Assembly: GCA_965247735.1 (NCBI GenBank)
Contig: CBDFHN010000002.1
Span: forward strand, 1,674,001-1,738,000
Direction of reading: 5' to 3'
Source of the DNA: JAOXRU01 sp965247735
GTDB taxonomy: Bacteria > Bacteroidota > Bacteroidia > Flavobacteriales > Flavobacteriaceae
DNA: 64,000 nt
Positions 19,601-28,189 of this stretch are shown here, piece by piece. Numbering within the stretch: position 1 is the stretch's first letter; each line of letters opens with the position of its first letter. The position numbers and the translations under genes were made by a program. Below the pieces are notes generated by a model. It worked only from the letters and a program-made list of their open reading frames with translations. It had not been told where the DNA came from and ran no database searches.

Positions 19601-21503
19601 AAGGATATTCTGACTTTAGTATATTACCCATATTATCATAAGTATGGCTTACACCATAACCTAAGGCATTGCTGGTTTTAATTAACCAGCCAGTAGTAAT
19701 ATCTATTTCTTGGGTACTTGTATCACCCTGAGTGTTCGTATTCGCTACAGTTAAGATTCCATCTGATAAATTGTAAGAAATTGCTTCTTCTGTACTGGCT
19801 AAATCATGAGTTTTACCATCTACCCATGCTACTTTTTGGTTGGTAATACGACCTTTATCATCGTATTGATAGCTTATTTTCTTTTCTAATGAAGATAGTG
19901 CCTCTGCATCCACCTTATCGGCAAAGCCCGTAGTCATAGAAGCTATATTCTTATGGTCTTGGCTAAGCTCGCTTAGCTGCCCACGAATAACAGGAGCTGT
20001 ATTGGCTGTTTTATCCCATATCCCATAATCTGCAGCATAACTCTGAATCAGAAGTCCATAAGAAGGCGTATCCTTGTACCTTGGGTCATCATAATCATAA
20101 GTCATACGTGCCGAAGAAGCCAGTTCTACAGCCTCTTGATTAGGCTTGCTTTCATAACTATCTACAGCAATAAGATTGGCAAATACATCTATACTAGTTT
20201 TGGTTAGGTAATGGCGATATTCTCCGGAATCATTATAAACCTTTGTATGTTCTTCTGTTGGAGTTTGGTAATTAGGGTATTTCGCTATTAAATCATCATA
20301 TGCAGGAAAAAAACCATCTTTGTCCTGGCCTTGAAAATTATTCACCACTTGCTTTATTAGCTCCTTGTCAAGGGTGTAAATATTCCTTTCCAGTTCGAGA
20401 TGAAGGTGGTTGTAGCAATGTTCCGTTATAAGTATTCCATCATGGATTTGAGTGGTATACGCATAGTCACTTCCATTTAATAATAGGGTGTCTTCAAAAG
20501 AAGAGGGAATATAGTTTGGAAAACCAGTATAATTATGTTCGTTATCAAGAGGGTTGTAGTTATAAGTAAACTCTCGACTATCCTCTAAATGCTGCTCTTT
20601 AACACAGGAAACAACATCTTTTAATGTAAAATCTGTACTGCTTAGTTTTAGCTTAATAGCGCTATATTCATAAAGAATCTTAAGACCATTAAAGTAGATC
20701 AGTTCAGAGACCAAACGGTTTTCTGATCCGCCATTATTAATAATGGTAGTTTTGTTTCCTAAAGGATCTTTATATCCTATAAGTTCCGAGCTCTGATTAG
20801 CTACCAAATAGGAAAAATCAATGCTATTATTATCACTATCGGGATAAGAAATAGTAATGGCATCTTGACCATAATCAAAAATAATTTCTTGACCATAACC
20901 CGTTGTAATACTAAGCAATTTACTACTAAAAACACCTCCACTTGTAGTATTGTAATGGAACATAACGTAGTTTCCAAATCGGTCGTCTATACCGATTAGC
21001 CTACCATTTTTATCAAAATATTGGGTATTGCCATTTAGAAAACGTAATATATTGGCAGTCTGTTGGCTTGTATCGTAAGGAAAAGCAATAGAGGTGAACT
21101 CAAAGTTAGCATCTTCTAAGGTGTAATACCGCATGCCAGAGGAATAACTGCTGTCTATAAAAAAAGACTGGTCTCCATTGATAAAAACACGTTCCTCATA
21201 AATATAACTAAAAGGAAATTGCCAACCAAGGGGCAATCCCAACATTTGATTGCCAGAGTCTAAAGAAGATTGGGAATATTTTATAGAAGGTGTTATGTTT
21301 TCTCCTAAAAAGCCATATACCGTGGGTACGTTTAAACTCAAAGATAAATCACCTGTTCTAGGAGACACTTCTGCTCCAAGAGCATTATTAAAGTTTGAGG
21401 CATTGGATGCCTGTGACAAATTGGGATTGGAAGACCTTTTTTTAGCGCTCTTAGCTTTTACTGCCTTTTTTTGAGCTTTGTTGTTATTTTTATCTAATGA
21501 CAT
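16623..21503 (-). CDS. RHS/YD-repeat protein with poly-Asn hinge and tip 4 (copy 4)
   Basis: This 1626-residue RHS protein has the common shell, the AIVAGVG-type linker, and the 'LNFGYMRA' boundary. The tip opens with MMHG and then 18 consecutive Asn codons (AAC/AAT mix, 16890-16943). A mainly helical section with Arg/Ala/Glu pattern follows (about 1541-1590), then a hydrophobic segment (VFWLLTVLFYYF) and a short acidic end (PEEEG). The homopolymer is a likely flexible hinge between shell and tip and a site of in-frame length change. No catalytic motif was recognised in the tip. Confidence 0.92.
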   Translation of the reverse strand: MSLDKNNNKAQKKAVKAKSAKKRSSNPNLSQASNASNFNNALGAEVSPRTGDLSLSLNVPTVYGFLGENITPSIKYSQSSLDSGNQMLGLPLGWQFPFSYIYEERVFINGDQSFFIDSSYSSGMRYYTLEDANFEFTSIAFPYDTSQQTANILRFLNGNTQYFDKNGRLIGIDDRFGNYVMFHYNTTSGGVFSSKLLSITTGYGQEIIFDYGQDAITISYPDSDNNSIDFSYLVANQSSELIGYKDPLGNKTTIINNGGSENRLVSELIYFNGLKILYEYSAIKLKLSSTDFTLKDVVSCVKEQHLEDSREFTYNYNPLDNEHNYTGFPNYIPSSFEDTLLLNGSDYAYTTQIHDGILITEHCYNHLHLELERNIYTLDKELIKQVVNNFQGQDKDGFFPAYDDLIAKYPNYQTPTEEHTKVYNDSGEYRHYLTKTSIDVFANLIAVDSYESKPNQEAVELASSARMTYDYDDPRYKDTPSYGLLIQSYAADYGIWDKTANTAPVIRGQLSELSQDHKNIASMTTGFADKVDAEALSSLEKKISYQYDDKGRITNQKVAWVDGKTHDLASTEEAISYNLSDGILTVANTNTQGDTSTQEIDITTGWLIKTSNALGYGVSHTYDNMGNILKSEYPLDGIIEWEYDYANNKVTKIFANGYKLHTYSNGFGQLLQESDTNGSGDTDRVLSQKSYNQVGQLVYEEGILGAQSRVAYQYNSRGELSLTTDILGNEKNVIQDSVSQTEQTNYNGHHASSIGFNDHHKMITTSVFSATSSQTVSGGATYNIHDKMTAAVLGDIASQEEHWAETELGYNFELSVVKRSHAGFDQIRATKETERDLFNNAVLEKIKVVQSGQEAEEAVGDQFIFNDLNQLTKEINPLGQARSFTYDSVGRIATSTDYAGTVFSYAYFENDLIKSYSFKDKDNKIHQKNWTYNPLTFRIATLEELIDGVSQGLMTYDYTLDGNLALVKYPDGKQINYTYNATNMLIGLSDAFNKETLFEYDSFGRINNVAVDEKYHTAVTYLSREDSPINSGQIKSIATSNGVTLFYEYTGLGMVAKEVTLDNNLAEDKNILLCCEYVYDPTTQNILKLIRSSTAFPSDRRVNITTEYSYSSLNQVLCEKTTDAKANQLSKIEYAYDAANNVSVKTERDKQNNQRISQYRYDKDNKLVEEVTLSESITFSYDANGNLIANSKGHSYGYDLENRLVSYTDSSAELNASYAYYPNGLRKSKTIQGQSPIVFYYDERVKNAAIINESQDMQHSSYLMFAGKRFLRLLHTESSQEVESQQLISNYKDMMATYKDNKLKDIYNYRAYGGTKEIPADVVQKNKKKKEEALTILANPFQYSMEYLDVESGLIYLRARYYNPSIKRFMTRDTAPLLNRYAYANGNPIMFTDPSGHFAIVAGVGLFAALSAFGPIGWAIAVAITIIVVVLVVVFVIIPAMKKSPKSTTPNRTPTFQSTAPQDMARNALQGARQDARFRGGVDPGTLYLGGGTTSQRRALFNAYPELLNFGYMRAAMMHGNNNNNNNNNNNNNNNNNNVVLISNAQIRAAQQLLGELDRATNRLNWVVARVEARIRISDFGDIMRLVVGEEVESLFFRYVLSSPIVFWLLTVLFYYFPPQVPEEEG
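16890..16943 (-). repeat. AAC/AAT repeat encoding 18 Asn
   Basis: Eighteen consecutive Asn codons in RHS copy 4, in an alternating then uniform AAC/AAT pattern. They mark the start of the variable tip. Confidence 0.9.
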
Positions 21504-21544
21504 CTTTTTTAATGTTTTTTTTTTAATGTTTTTTTTAATGTTTT
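21504..21544 (-). promoter_or_regulatory. Variable AATG/T tract before copy 4 start codon
   Basis: Three AATG units have T runs of 10, 8 and 4. It is the longest tract in the array. Confidence 0.5.
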
Positions 21545-21591
21545 GTTCCGCTTTATCCCCCTTAGCATTACTAATAATTGCCTATTTCTAT

Positions 21592-21663
21592 CATTACAAG
21601 CTGCGAAGCAATCGGTAACGTATCTATTAACAATAAGCAGATTGCTTCGCTATACTCGTAATG
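21592..21663. repeat. REP-like palindrome (copy d)
   Basis: Same palindrome as in the other RHS spacers; the loop differs by a few bases (CGTATCTATT). Confidence 0.7.
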
Positions 21664-21779
21664 GTACTATGCTTTTATTGTTTACACAGTTTATTTCTTA
21701 TTCCATCCCATATGGGAGTATTTATTCTGTAACTGTTTCTGCTTCCAATAATTATGAAGCTGTCAACAATAATTCAAAA

Positions 21780-21915
21780 TCACTTCTCGCCCCAATTAAT
21801 GCTCTTGATTTTAGCATTTAAAGGCTCCTCTATTCGTAAAAGACCTTCGTTTTCTCTTTTGCTTTCACATTCGATAATCGTGTTGGAAATACCGAACTTG
21901 AGATAGTCTATGAAT
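21780..21915 (-). pseudogene. 3' fragment of the small beta-prism-like gene between IS200 and RHS copy 4
   Basis: The frame reads 'NTIIECESKRENEGLLRIEE' followed by 'PLNAKIKSINWGEK' and a stop. A short deletion removes the 'YGIE' region kept in other copies. The fragment starts immediately beyond the right end of the dead IS200-type element, so the element separates RHS copy 5 from its usual trailing fragment. Confidence 0.6.
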
Positions 21916-21934
21916 TAAATCTAAAAATAAGTAA

Positions 21935-22488
21935 AAATCGCACCTTCTAAGAAGGTGGCTTTAGCTAGCCCTCATAGGGGGCATTTGAGTTCTGTCTAAA
22001 AATCAAACCGCTGCTGTTTCTCTTCAACACTTTTCTCTTCTTTTTCTTGATATTTCACATACTTTCTTATCATATCCCCATCTAGACCAACTGTACTAAC
22101 AAAATACCCTCTAGCCCAAAAATGATTACCCCAGTATGGCTTTTCTTTAGATTGGGATAACTCTTAAACAATTTTATAGCTGTTTTTTCTTTTAAATTTC
22201 CCATCAATTTTGAAATCGAAATTTTTGGAGACACGAAAACTAGCAAATGAATATGATCTTCTTGAACATTTAACTCCTGAATCTCACAACTTTTCCACTC
22301 ACACAATAACCGAACATCTTTTTCTGCTAAATCTATAATCTCTCCTTATAATATACGTAACCTATATTTTGGAACCCAAACAATATGATATTCACATTTA
22401 TAAATTACATGACTAAGTTTCTTATATTTACTCATAATACACAGATACGCATAGCCCTCAGAACATGACCACCTACAAAGCAGGTGTT
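21935..22488 (-). mobile_element. IS200/IS605-type element, inactivated
   Basis: A decayed Y1 transposase is framed by two short imperfect hairpins of the kind used as ends by IS200/IS605 elements. One is CACCTTCTAAGAAGGTG near 21942-21958, the other CACCTGCTTTGTAGGTG just after the RHS copy 5 stop (about 22469-22485). No terminal inverted repeats or target duplications are seen, as expected for this family. Exact ends are estimated. Confidence 0.8.
21996..22435 (-). pseudogene. IS200-type Y1 transposase TnpA, broken
   Basis: Translation from the ATG at 22435 gives 'MSKYKKLSHVIYKCEYHIVW', then a TAA inside 'RLRIL*GEI'. The frame resumes with 'ELNVQEDHIHLLVFVSPKIS', containing the HIH (HUH) motif. 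A one-base frameshift near 'KKSHTG' (expected KKPYWGNHFWARGYF) shifts the tail, which continues as 'VGLDGDMIRKYVKYQEKEEK' to a stop at 21996. The protein would bind the hairpin ends and cut single-stranded DNA with a tyrosine. Two lesions make it inactive. Confidence 0.85.
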
Positions 22489-25400
22489 TTATAAGGAGAA
22501 ATAAATTATTAGAATGCGTATCAACATAAGTATGCCAACAAGTATTCCACCATATAATACAACTCTAGGTCGTACCGGATTAAGCTGCTGTTCCAAGATA
22601 TTTATTCTATCAGAAACATCATTAATACCTCCAATGATACCTTCTAGTTCATCTAACATATTTCGAAGAACAGCTTCCGGTATTAAGACTAGAACATCCT
22701 CATCACTATCACTATCAGTATCACGAGAATCAGAAGGGTCACTCTCATTATTAGAATAATTATCATGATCGCTATTATTACCCCGATCACCATTGTTATG
22801 CATCATCCCTGCTCTCATATACCCAAAATTAAGCAGTTCTGGATAGGCATTAAATAGAGCCCTACGTTGTGAGGTAGTTCCTCCACCCAGGTATAAGGTT
22901 CCTGGATCAACACCGCCTCTAAAACGGGCATCTTGTCTGGCGCCTTGCAGGGCATTCCTTGCCATATCTTGGGGAGCTGTAGATTGAAAGGTAGCGGTTC
23001 TGTTGGGGGCCGTGGACTTGGTCCATTTTTTTATGGTCGGAACGGCTACATATACCACAAATAACACTGTTAAGACAACAGCTGTTATGATAAGGGCTGC
23101 TATAGCGATGTAAGGGGCAGCAACAGCTAATGCAGCAAAGAGACCTACTCCTGCTAGAACAACAAAATGTCCGCTTGGATCTGTAAACATTATTGGATTT
23201 CCGTTGGCATAAGCATACCTATTTAGCAAAGGCGCAGTATCACGTGTCATAAATCGTTTGGTACTTGGATTGTAATACCTAGCTCGTAAATAAATAAGAC
23301 CAGACTCCACATCTAAATACTCCATAGAATATTGAAAAGGATTAGCAAGGATAGTCAAGGCTTCTTCTTTTTTCTTTTTATTTTTTTGTACTACATCCGC
23401 TGGTATTTCTTTAGTTCCGCCATAGGCCCTGTAGTTATAAATATCTTTTAGCTTATTATCCTTATAGGTAGCCATCATATCCTTGTAATTGGATATTAAT
23501 TGTTGAGACTCCACTTCCTGGCTGCTTTCGGTATGCAATAACCTTAGAAAACGTTTGCCTGCAAACATTAAATAACTACTGTGCTGCATATCTTGGGATT
23601 CATTTATAATAGCAGCGTTTTTAACACGCTCATCGTAGTAAAACACAATCGGGCTTTGCCCCTGTATGGTCTTGCTCTTACGAAGCCCATTGGGATAGTA
23701 AGCATAGCTCGCGTTTAGCTCAGCACTGCTATCGGTATACGAGACCAACCTGTTTTCTAAATCATAGCCATAACTATGCCCTTTGCTGTTAGCTATAAGA
23801 TTACCATTGGCATCATAACTAAAAGTAATGCTTTCTGATAATGTTACTTCTTCTACTAACTTATTATCCTTATCGTAGCGGTATTGGCTAATGCGCTGGT
23901 TGTTTTGTTTGTCTCTTTCGGTCTTAACACTTACATTATTGGCAGCATCATAAGCATATTCTATTTTAGATAGCTGGTTTGCTTTAGCATCAGTAGTTTT
24001 TTCACAAAGCACTTGATTTAGGCTACTGTAACTATACTCCGTTGTTATATTTACTCTTCTATCGGAAGGGAATGCCGTAGAACTTCTAATCAGTTTAAGG
24101 ATGTTTTGGGTAGTTGGGTCATACACATATTCACAACACAACAAGATGTTTTTATCTTCGGCTAAATTGTTGTCTAGCGTCACTTCTTTAGCAACCATAC
24201 CCAAACCTGTGTATTCATAAAAAAGTGTAACTCCATTGCTAGTGGCAATAGATTTTATTTGTCCGCTATTAATTGGGGAATCTTCTCTACTTAGGTAAGT
24301 TACCGCTGTATGGTATTTTTCATCCACAGCAACGTTATTAATTCTACCAAAACTATCGTATTCAAAAAGCGTCTCTTTATTAAAAGCATCAGACAGACCA
24401 ATAAGCATATTTGTAGCATTATAGGTATAGCTAATTTGCTTTCCATCTGGGTACTTTACCAGTGCTAGATTTCCATCTAGGGTATAGTCATAAGTCATTA
24501 GTCCTTGGCTTACACCATCTATAAGCTCCTCTAAGGTAGCTATTCGGAAAGTTAACGGATTATAGGTCCAATTCTTCTGATGGATTTTATTGTCCTTATC
24601 CTTAAAACTGTAACTTTTTATAAGGTCGTTTTCAAAATAAGCATAGCTAAATACCGTACCAGCATAATCCGTACTTGTTGCTATACGCCCTACCGAATCG
24701 TAGGTAAAACTTCTTGCTTGCCCTAGCGGATTAATCTCTTTTGTTAGCTGGTTTAAATCGTTGAATATAAACTGATCCCCTACAGCCTCTTCTGCCTCTT
24801 GACCAGACTGTACTACCTTTATTTTTTCTAAAACGGCGTTATTAAACAAATCTCGTTCTGTTTCTTTGGTAGCCCTAATCTGATCAAATCCCGCATGGGA
24901 ACGCTTCACAACGGATAACTCAAAATTATAGCCTAGCTCTGTCTCTGCCCAATGTTCCTCTTGTGAAGCAATATCGCCCAATACAGCAGCAGTCATTTTA
25001 TCATGAATATTGTAGGTGGCACCACCGCTTACCGTTTGTGATGATGTTGCTGAAAACACCGATGTAGTAATCATCTTATGGTGGTCATTAAAACCAATAC
25101 TACTGGCATGATGCCCATTGTAGTTTGTCTGCTCTGTTTGGGAAACCGAATCCTGTATAACATTCTTTTCATTACCAAGTATATCGGTAGTAAGGCTAAG
25201 CTCTCCTCTAGAGTTGTATTGGTAAGCTACTCTGGATTGGGCTCCTAATATCCCTTCTTCATAGACCAGTTGCCCTAGCTGATTATAGCTCTTTTGAGAC
25301 AGAATCCGATCCGTATCTCCTGATCCATTAGTGTCCGATTCTTGTAGGAGCTGCCCAAAACCATTGCTATAAGTATGCAGCTTATATCCATTGGCAAATA

Positions 25401-27357
25401 TTTTGGTTACCTTATTATTGGCATAGTCATACTCCCATTCTATAATTCCATCTAAAGGATATTCTGACTTTAGTATATTACCCATATTATCATAAGTATG
25501 GCTTACACCATAACCTAAGGCATTGCTGGTTTTAATTAACCAGCCAGTAGTAATATCTATTTCTTGGGTACTTGTATCACCCTGAGTGTTCGTATTCGCT
25601 ACAGTTAAGATTCCATCTGATAAATTGTAAGAAATTGCTTCTTCTGTACTGGCTAAATCATGAGTTTTACCATCTACCCATGCTACTTTTTGGTTGGTAA
25701 TACGACCTTTACCATCGTATTGATAGCTTATTTTCTTTTCTAATGAAGATAGTGCCTCTGCATCTACCTTATCGGCAAAGCCCGTAGTCATAGAAGCTAT
25801 ATTCTTATGGTCTTGGGTAAGTGCACTTAGCTGTCCACGAATAACAGGAGCTGTATTGGCTGTTTTATCCCATATCCCATAATCTGCAGTATAACTCTGA
25901 ACCAAAAGCCCATAAGAAGGCGTGTCCTTGTACCTTGGGTCATCATAATCATAAGTCATACGAGCCGAAGAAGCCAGTTCTACAGCCTCTTGATTAAGCT
26001 TACTTTCATAACTATCTACAGCCATAAGATTGGCAAATACATCTATACTAGTTTTGGTTAGGTAATGGCGATATTCTCCTGAATCATTATAAACCTTTGT
26101 ATGTTCTTCTGTTGGAGTTTGGTAATTAGGGTATTTCGCTATTAAATCATCATATGCAGGAAAAAAACCATCTTTGTCCTGGCCTTGAAAATTATTCACC
26201 ACTTGCTTTATTAGCTCCTTGTCAAGGGTGTAAATATTCCTTTCCAGCTCGAGATGAAGGTGGTTGTAGCAATGTTCCGTTATAAGTATTCCATCATGGA
26301 TTTGAGTGGTATACGCATAGTCACTTCCATTTAATAATAGGGTGTCTTCAAAAGAAGAGGGAATATAGTTTGGAAAACCAGTATAATTATGTTCGTTATC
26401 AAGAGGGTTGTAGTTATAAGTAAACTCTCGACTATCCTCTAAATGCTGCTCTTTAACACAGGAAACAACATCTTTTAATGTAAAATCAGTACTGCTTAGT
26501 TTTAGCTTAATAGCGCTATATTCATAAAGAATCTTAAGACCATTAAAGTAGATCAGTTCAGAGACCAAACGGTTTTCTGATCCGCCATTATTAATAATGG
26601 TAGTTTTGTTTCCTAAAGGATCTTTATATCCTATAAGTTCCGAGCTCTGATTAGCTACCAAATAGGAAAAATCAATGCTATTATTATCACTATCGGGATA
26701 AGAAATAGTAATGGCATCTTGACCATAATCAAAAATAATTTCTTGACCATAACCCGTTGTAATACTAAGCAATTTACTGCTAAAAACACCTCCACTTGTA
26801 GTATTGTAATGGAACATAACGTAGTTTCCAAATCGGTCGTCTATACCGATTAGCCTACCATTTTTATCAAAATATTGGGTATTGCCATTTAGAAAACGTA
26901 ATATATTGGCAGTCTGCTGGCTTGTATCGTAAGGAAAAGCAATAGAGGTGAACTCAAAGTTAGCATCTTCTAAGGTGTAATACCGCATGCCAGAGGAATA
27001 ACTGCTGTCTATAAAAAAAGACTGGTCTCCATTGATAAAAACACGTTCCTCATAAATATAACTAAAAGGAAATTGCCAACCAAGGGGCAATCCCAACATT
27101 TGATTGCCAGAGTCTAAAGATGATTGGGAATATTTTATAGAAGGTGTTATGTTTTCTCCTAAAAAACCATATACCGTGGGCACGTTTAAACTCAAGGATA
27201 AATCACCTGTTCTAGGAGATACTTCTGCTCCAAGAGCATTATTAAAGTTTGAGGCATTGGATGCCTGTGACAAATTGGGATTGGAAGACCTTTTTTTAGC
27301 GCTCTTAGCTTTTACTGCCTTTTTTTGAGCTTTGTTGTTATTTTTATCTAATGACAT
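22489..27357 (-). CDS. RHS/YD-repeat protein with acidic hinge and tip 5 (copy 5, promoter-proximal)
   Basis: This 1622-residue RHS protein has the common N-terminus and shell. Its linker is the alternative VVLAGVG/YVAVPTIKKW type shared with copy 3. The tip after 'LNFGYMRAG' begins MMHNNGDRGNN and continues through a long Asp/Ser/Asn hinge (DSRDTDSDSDED). A heptad-like helix follows (LRNMLDELEGIIGGINDVSD and onward), then a terminal hydrophobic segment (VVLYGGILVGILMLIRILII). The gene stops exactly where the IS200-type element begins, so the original C-terminus may have been longer. It is the first RHS gene after the two small genes at 27.6-28.6 kb and could be co-transcribed with them. Confidence 0.92.
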   Translation of the reverse strand: MSLDKNNNKAQKKAVKAKSAKKRSSNPNLSQASNASNFNNALGAEVSPRTGDLSLSLNVPTVYGFLGENITPSIKYSQSSLDSGNQMLGLPLGWQFPFSYIYEERVFINGDQSFFIDSSYSSGMRYYTLEDANFEFTSIAFPYDTSQQTANILRFLNGNTQYFDKNGRLIGIDDRFGNYVMFHYNTTSGGVFSSKLLSITTGYGQEIIFDYGQDAITISYPDSDNNSIDFSYLVANQSSELIGYKDPLGNKTTIINNGGSENRLVSELIYFNGLKILYEYSAIKLKLSSTDFTLKDVVSCVKEQHLEDSREFTYNYNPLDNEHNYTGFPNYIPSSFEDTLLLNGSDYAYTTQIHDGILITEHCYNHLHLELERNIYTLDKELIKQVVNNFQGQDKDGFFPAYDDLIAKYPNYQTPTEEHTKVYNDSGEYRHYLTKTSIDVFANLMAVDSYESKLNQEAVELASSARMTYDYDDPRYKDTPSYGLLVQSYTADYGIWDKTANTAPVIRGQLSALTQDHKNIASMTTGFADKVDAEALSSLEKKISYQYDGKGRITNQKVAWVDGKTHDLASTEEAISYNLSDGILTVANTNTQGDTSTQEIDITTGWLIKTSNALGYGVSHTYDNMGNILKSEYPLDGIIEWEYDYANNKVTKIFANGYKLHTYSNGFGQLLQESDTNGSGDTDRILSQKSYNQLGQLVYEEGILGAQSRVAYQYNSRGELSLTTDILGNEKNVIQDSVSQTEQTNYNGHHASSIGFNDHHKMITTSVFSATSSQTVSGGATYNIHDKMTAAVLGDIASQEEHWAETELGYNFELSVVKRSHAGFDQIRATKETERDLFNNAVLEKIKVVQSGQEAEEAVGDQFIFNDLNQLTKEINPLGQARSFTYDSVGRIATSTDYAGTVFSYAYFENDLIKSYSFKDKDNKIHQKNWTYNPLTFRIATLEELIDGVSQGLMTYDYTLDGNLALVKYPDGKQISYTYNATNMLIGLSDAFNKETLFEYDSFGRINNVAVDEKYHTAVTYLSREDSPINSGQIKSIATSNGVTLFYEYTGLGMVAKEVTLDNNLAEDKNILLCCEYVYDPTTQNILKLIRSSTAFPSDRRVNITTEYSYSSLNQVLCEKTTDAKANQLSKIEYAYDAANNVSVKTERDKQNNQRISQYRYDKDNKLVEEVTLSESITFSYDANGNLIANSKGHSYGYDLENRLVSYTDSSAELNASYAYYPNGLRKSKTIQGQSPIVFYYDERVKNAAIINESQDMQHSSYLMFAGKRFLRLLHTESSQEVESQQLISNYKDMMATYKDNKLKDIYNYRAYGGTKEIPADVVQKNKKKKEEALTILANPFQYSMEYLDVESGLIYLRARYYNPSTKRFMTRDTAPLLNRYAYANGNPIMFTDPSGHFVVLAGVGLFAALAVAAPYIAIAALIITAVVLTVLFVVYVAVPTIKKWTKSTAPNRTATFQSTAPQDMARNALQGARQDARFRGGVDPGTLYLGGGTTSQRRALFNAYPELLNFGYMRAGMMHNNGDRGNNSDHDNYSNNESDPSDSRDTDSDSDEDVLVLIPEAVLRNMLDELEGIIGGINDVSDRINILEQQLNPVRPRVVLYGGILVGILMLIRILIIYFSL

Positions 27358-27386
27358 CTTTTTTAATGTTTTTTTTAATGTTTTTT
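27358..27386 (-). promoter_or_regulatory. Variable AATG/T tract before copy 5 start codon
   Basis: Two AATG units carry T runs of 8 and 6, and the sequence then joins CCGC directly, without the GTT seen in other copies. Confidence 0.5.
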
Positions 27387-27430
27387 CCGCTTTATCACCC
27401 TTAGCATTACTAAGAATTACCCATTTCCAT

Positions 27431-27502
27431 CATTACAAGCTGCGAAGCAATCGGTAACTAATTGATTAACAATAAGCAGATTGCTTCGCTATACTCGTAA
27501 TA
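27431..27502. repeat. REP-like palindrome (copy e)
   Basis: Same palindrome as in the downstream RHS spacers, here between the intact 139-aa gene and RHS copy 5. It shows that the palindrome belongs to the amplified unit. Confidence 0.7.
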
Positions 27503-27557
27503 GCACTATGCTTTTACTGTTTACACAGTCTCTTTTCTATCGCATCCAATATGGTAT

Positions 27558-27977
27558 TTATTCTGTAACTTTTTCTGCTTCCAACAATTCTGAAGCTGTC
27601 AACAATAATTCAAACTCAATACCATAAACCTTCCCGCCCCAATTAATGCTCTTGATTTTAGCATTTAAAGGCTGATCTATTCGTAAAAGACCTTCGTTTT
27701 CCTTTTTGGTGCCACACTCAATGTGCACTTCTCCAATACGGAACTCGAGATAGACCATATTGCTATTATTACTCTGCATTGACAAGATTTTGACTATACC
27801 ATTCTGTGGCACAACAGCCCTACTCATCTCTTTACCACCGGAACCCCCGTATCTATCGTTCCCTATTTGAATTGCATCGACATTACTGCCACCAAAAAAA
27901 ATGATATCCTGACCACCAGCATTAGGAACAGAAGCAACATTGCCTCCTCTTCCTCCAAAAAATATACGTTTTGACAT
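27558..27977 (-). CDS. 139-aa small protein, possibly beta-prism/jacalin-like, upstream of RHS copy 5
   Basis: This is the intact founder of the fragments found between the RHS genes. It begins MSKRIFFGGRGGN, carries 'VDAIQIGNDRYGGSGGKE', then 'IVKILSMQSNN', 'MVYLEFRIG', 'IECGTKKENEGLL' and 'YGIEFELLLTASELLEAE'. Gly-Gly turns, alternating hydrophobic strands and the 'VDAIQI..RYGGSGG' stretch recall jacalin-type beta-prism lectins, but this is fold-level resemblance only. It has no signal peptide or membrane segment. It lies 200 bases upstream of RHS copy 5 and is paralogous to the 128-aa gene before it. Possible roles are an RHS partner or adaptor, a glycan-binding delivery factor, or an immunity protein; none is demonstrated. 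Confidence 0.7.
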   Translation of the reverse strand: MSKRIFFGGRGGNVASVPNAGGQDIIFFGGSNVDAIQIGNDRYGGSGGKEMSRAVVPQNGIVKILSMQSNNSNMVYLEFRIGEVHIECGTKKENEGLLRIDQPLNAKIKSINWGGKVYGIEFELLLTASELLEAEKVTE

Positions 27978-28189
27978 GTTTAATTTATTTATATTATTAT
28001 TATTTATATATAACCCTTGATATGAAGGCTTATACGTTTTTGCTCAAATCATCTTTCAAAACACTGTTCAACGAAATATTGATGTAAATAAAATCAATAT
28101 ACCTTTCTCCTAGATTAAGGCGTTTTATAACAACAAAATTTGTCTAGATAATTTTGAATTTTTTTCCTAGAATTAGAATAAAATTATTT

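Larger units (their letters stand above)
1..27557 (-). repeat. Tandem array of six RHS units
   Basis: Five complete RHS genes and the 5' end of a sixth lie head to tail on the minus strand with a period of about 5-5.9 kb. The constant part of each unit contains the last 130-200 bases of a small upstream gene, a REP-like palindrome, an AATG/T tract, and RHS codons 1 to about 1516. The variable part is the RHS C-terminal tip plus the first bases of the small ORF that follows. Unit 3 (start 16479) lacks the palindrome and most of the small-gene fragment. Scattered substitutions are shared in changing combinations between copies, which suggests gene conversion. Because the repeats are so alike, copy number could be affected by assembly. 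Confidence 0.93.
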
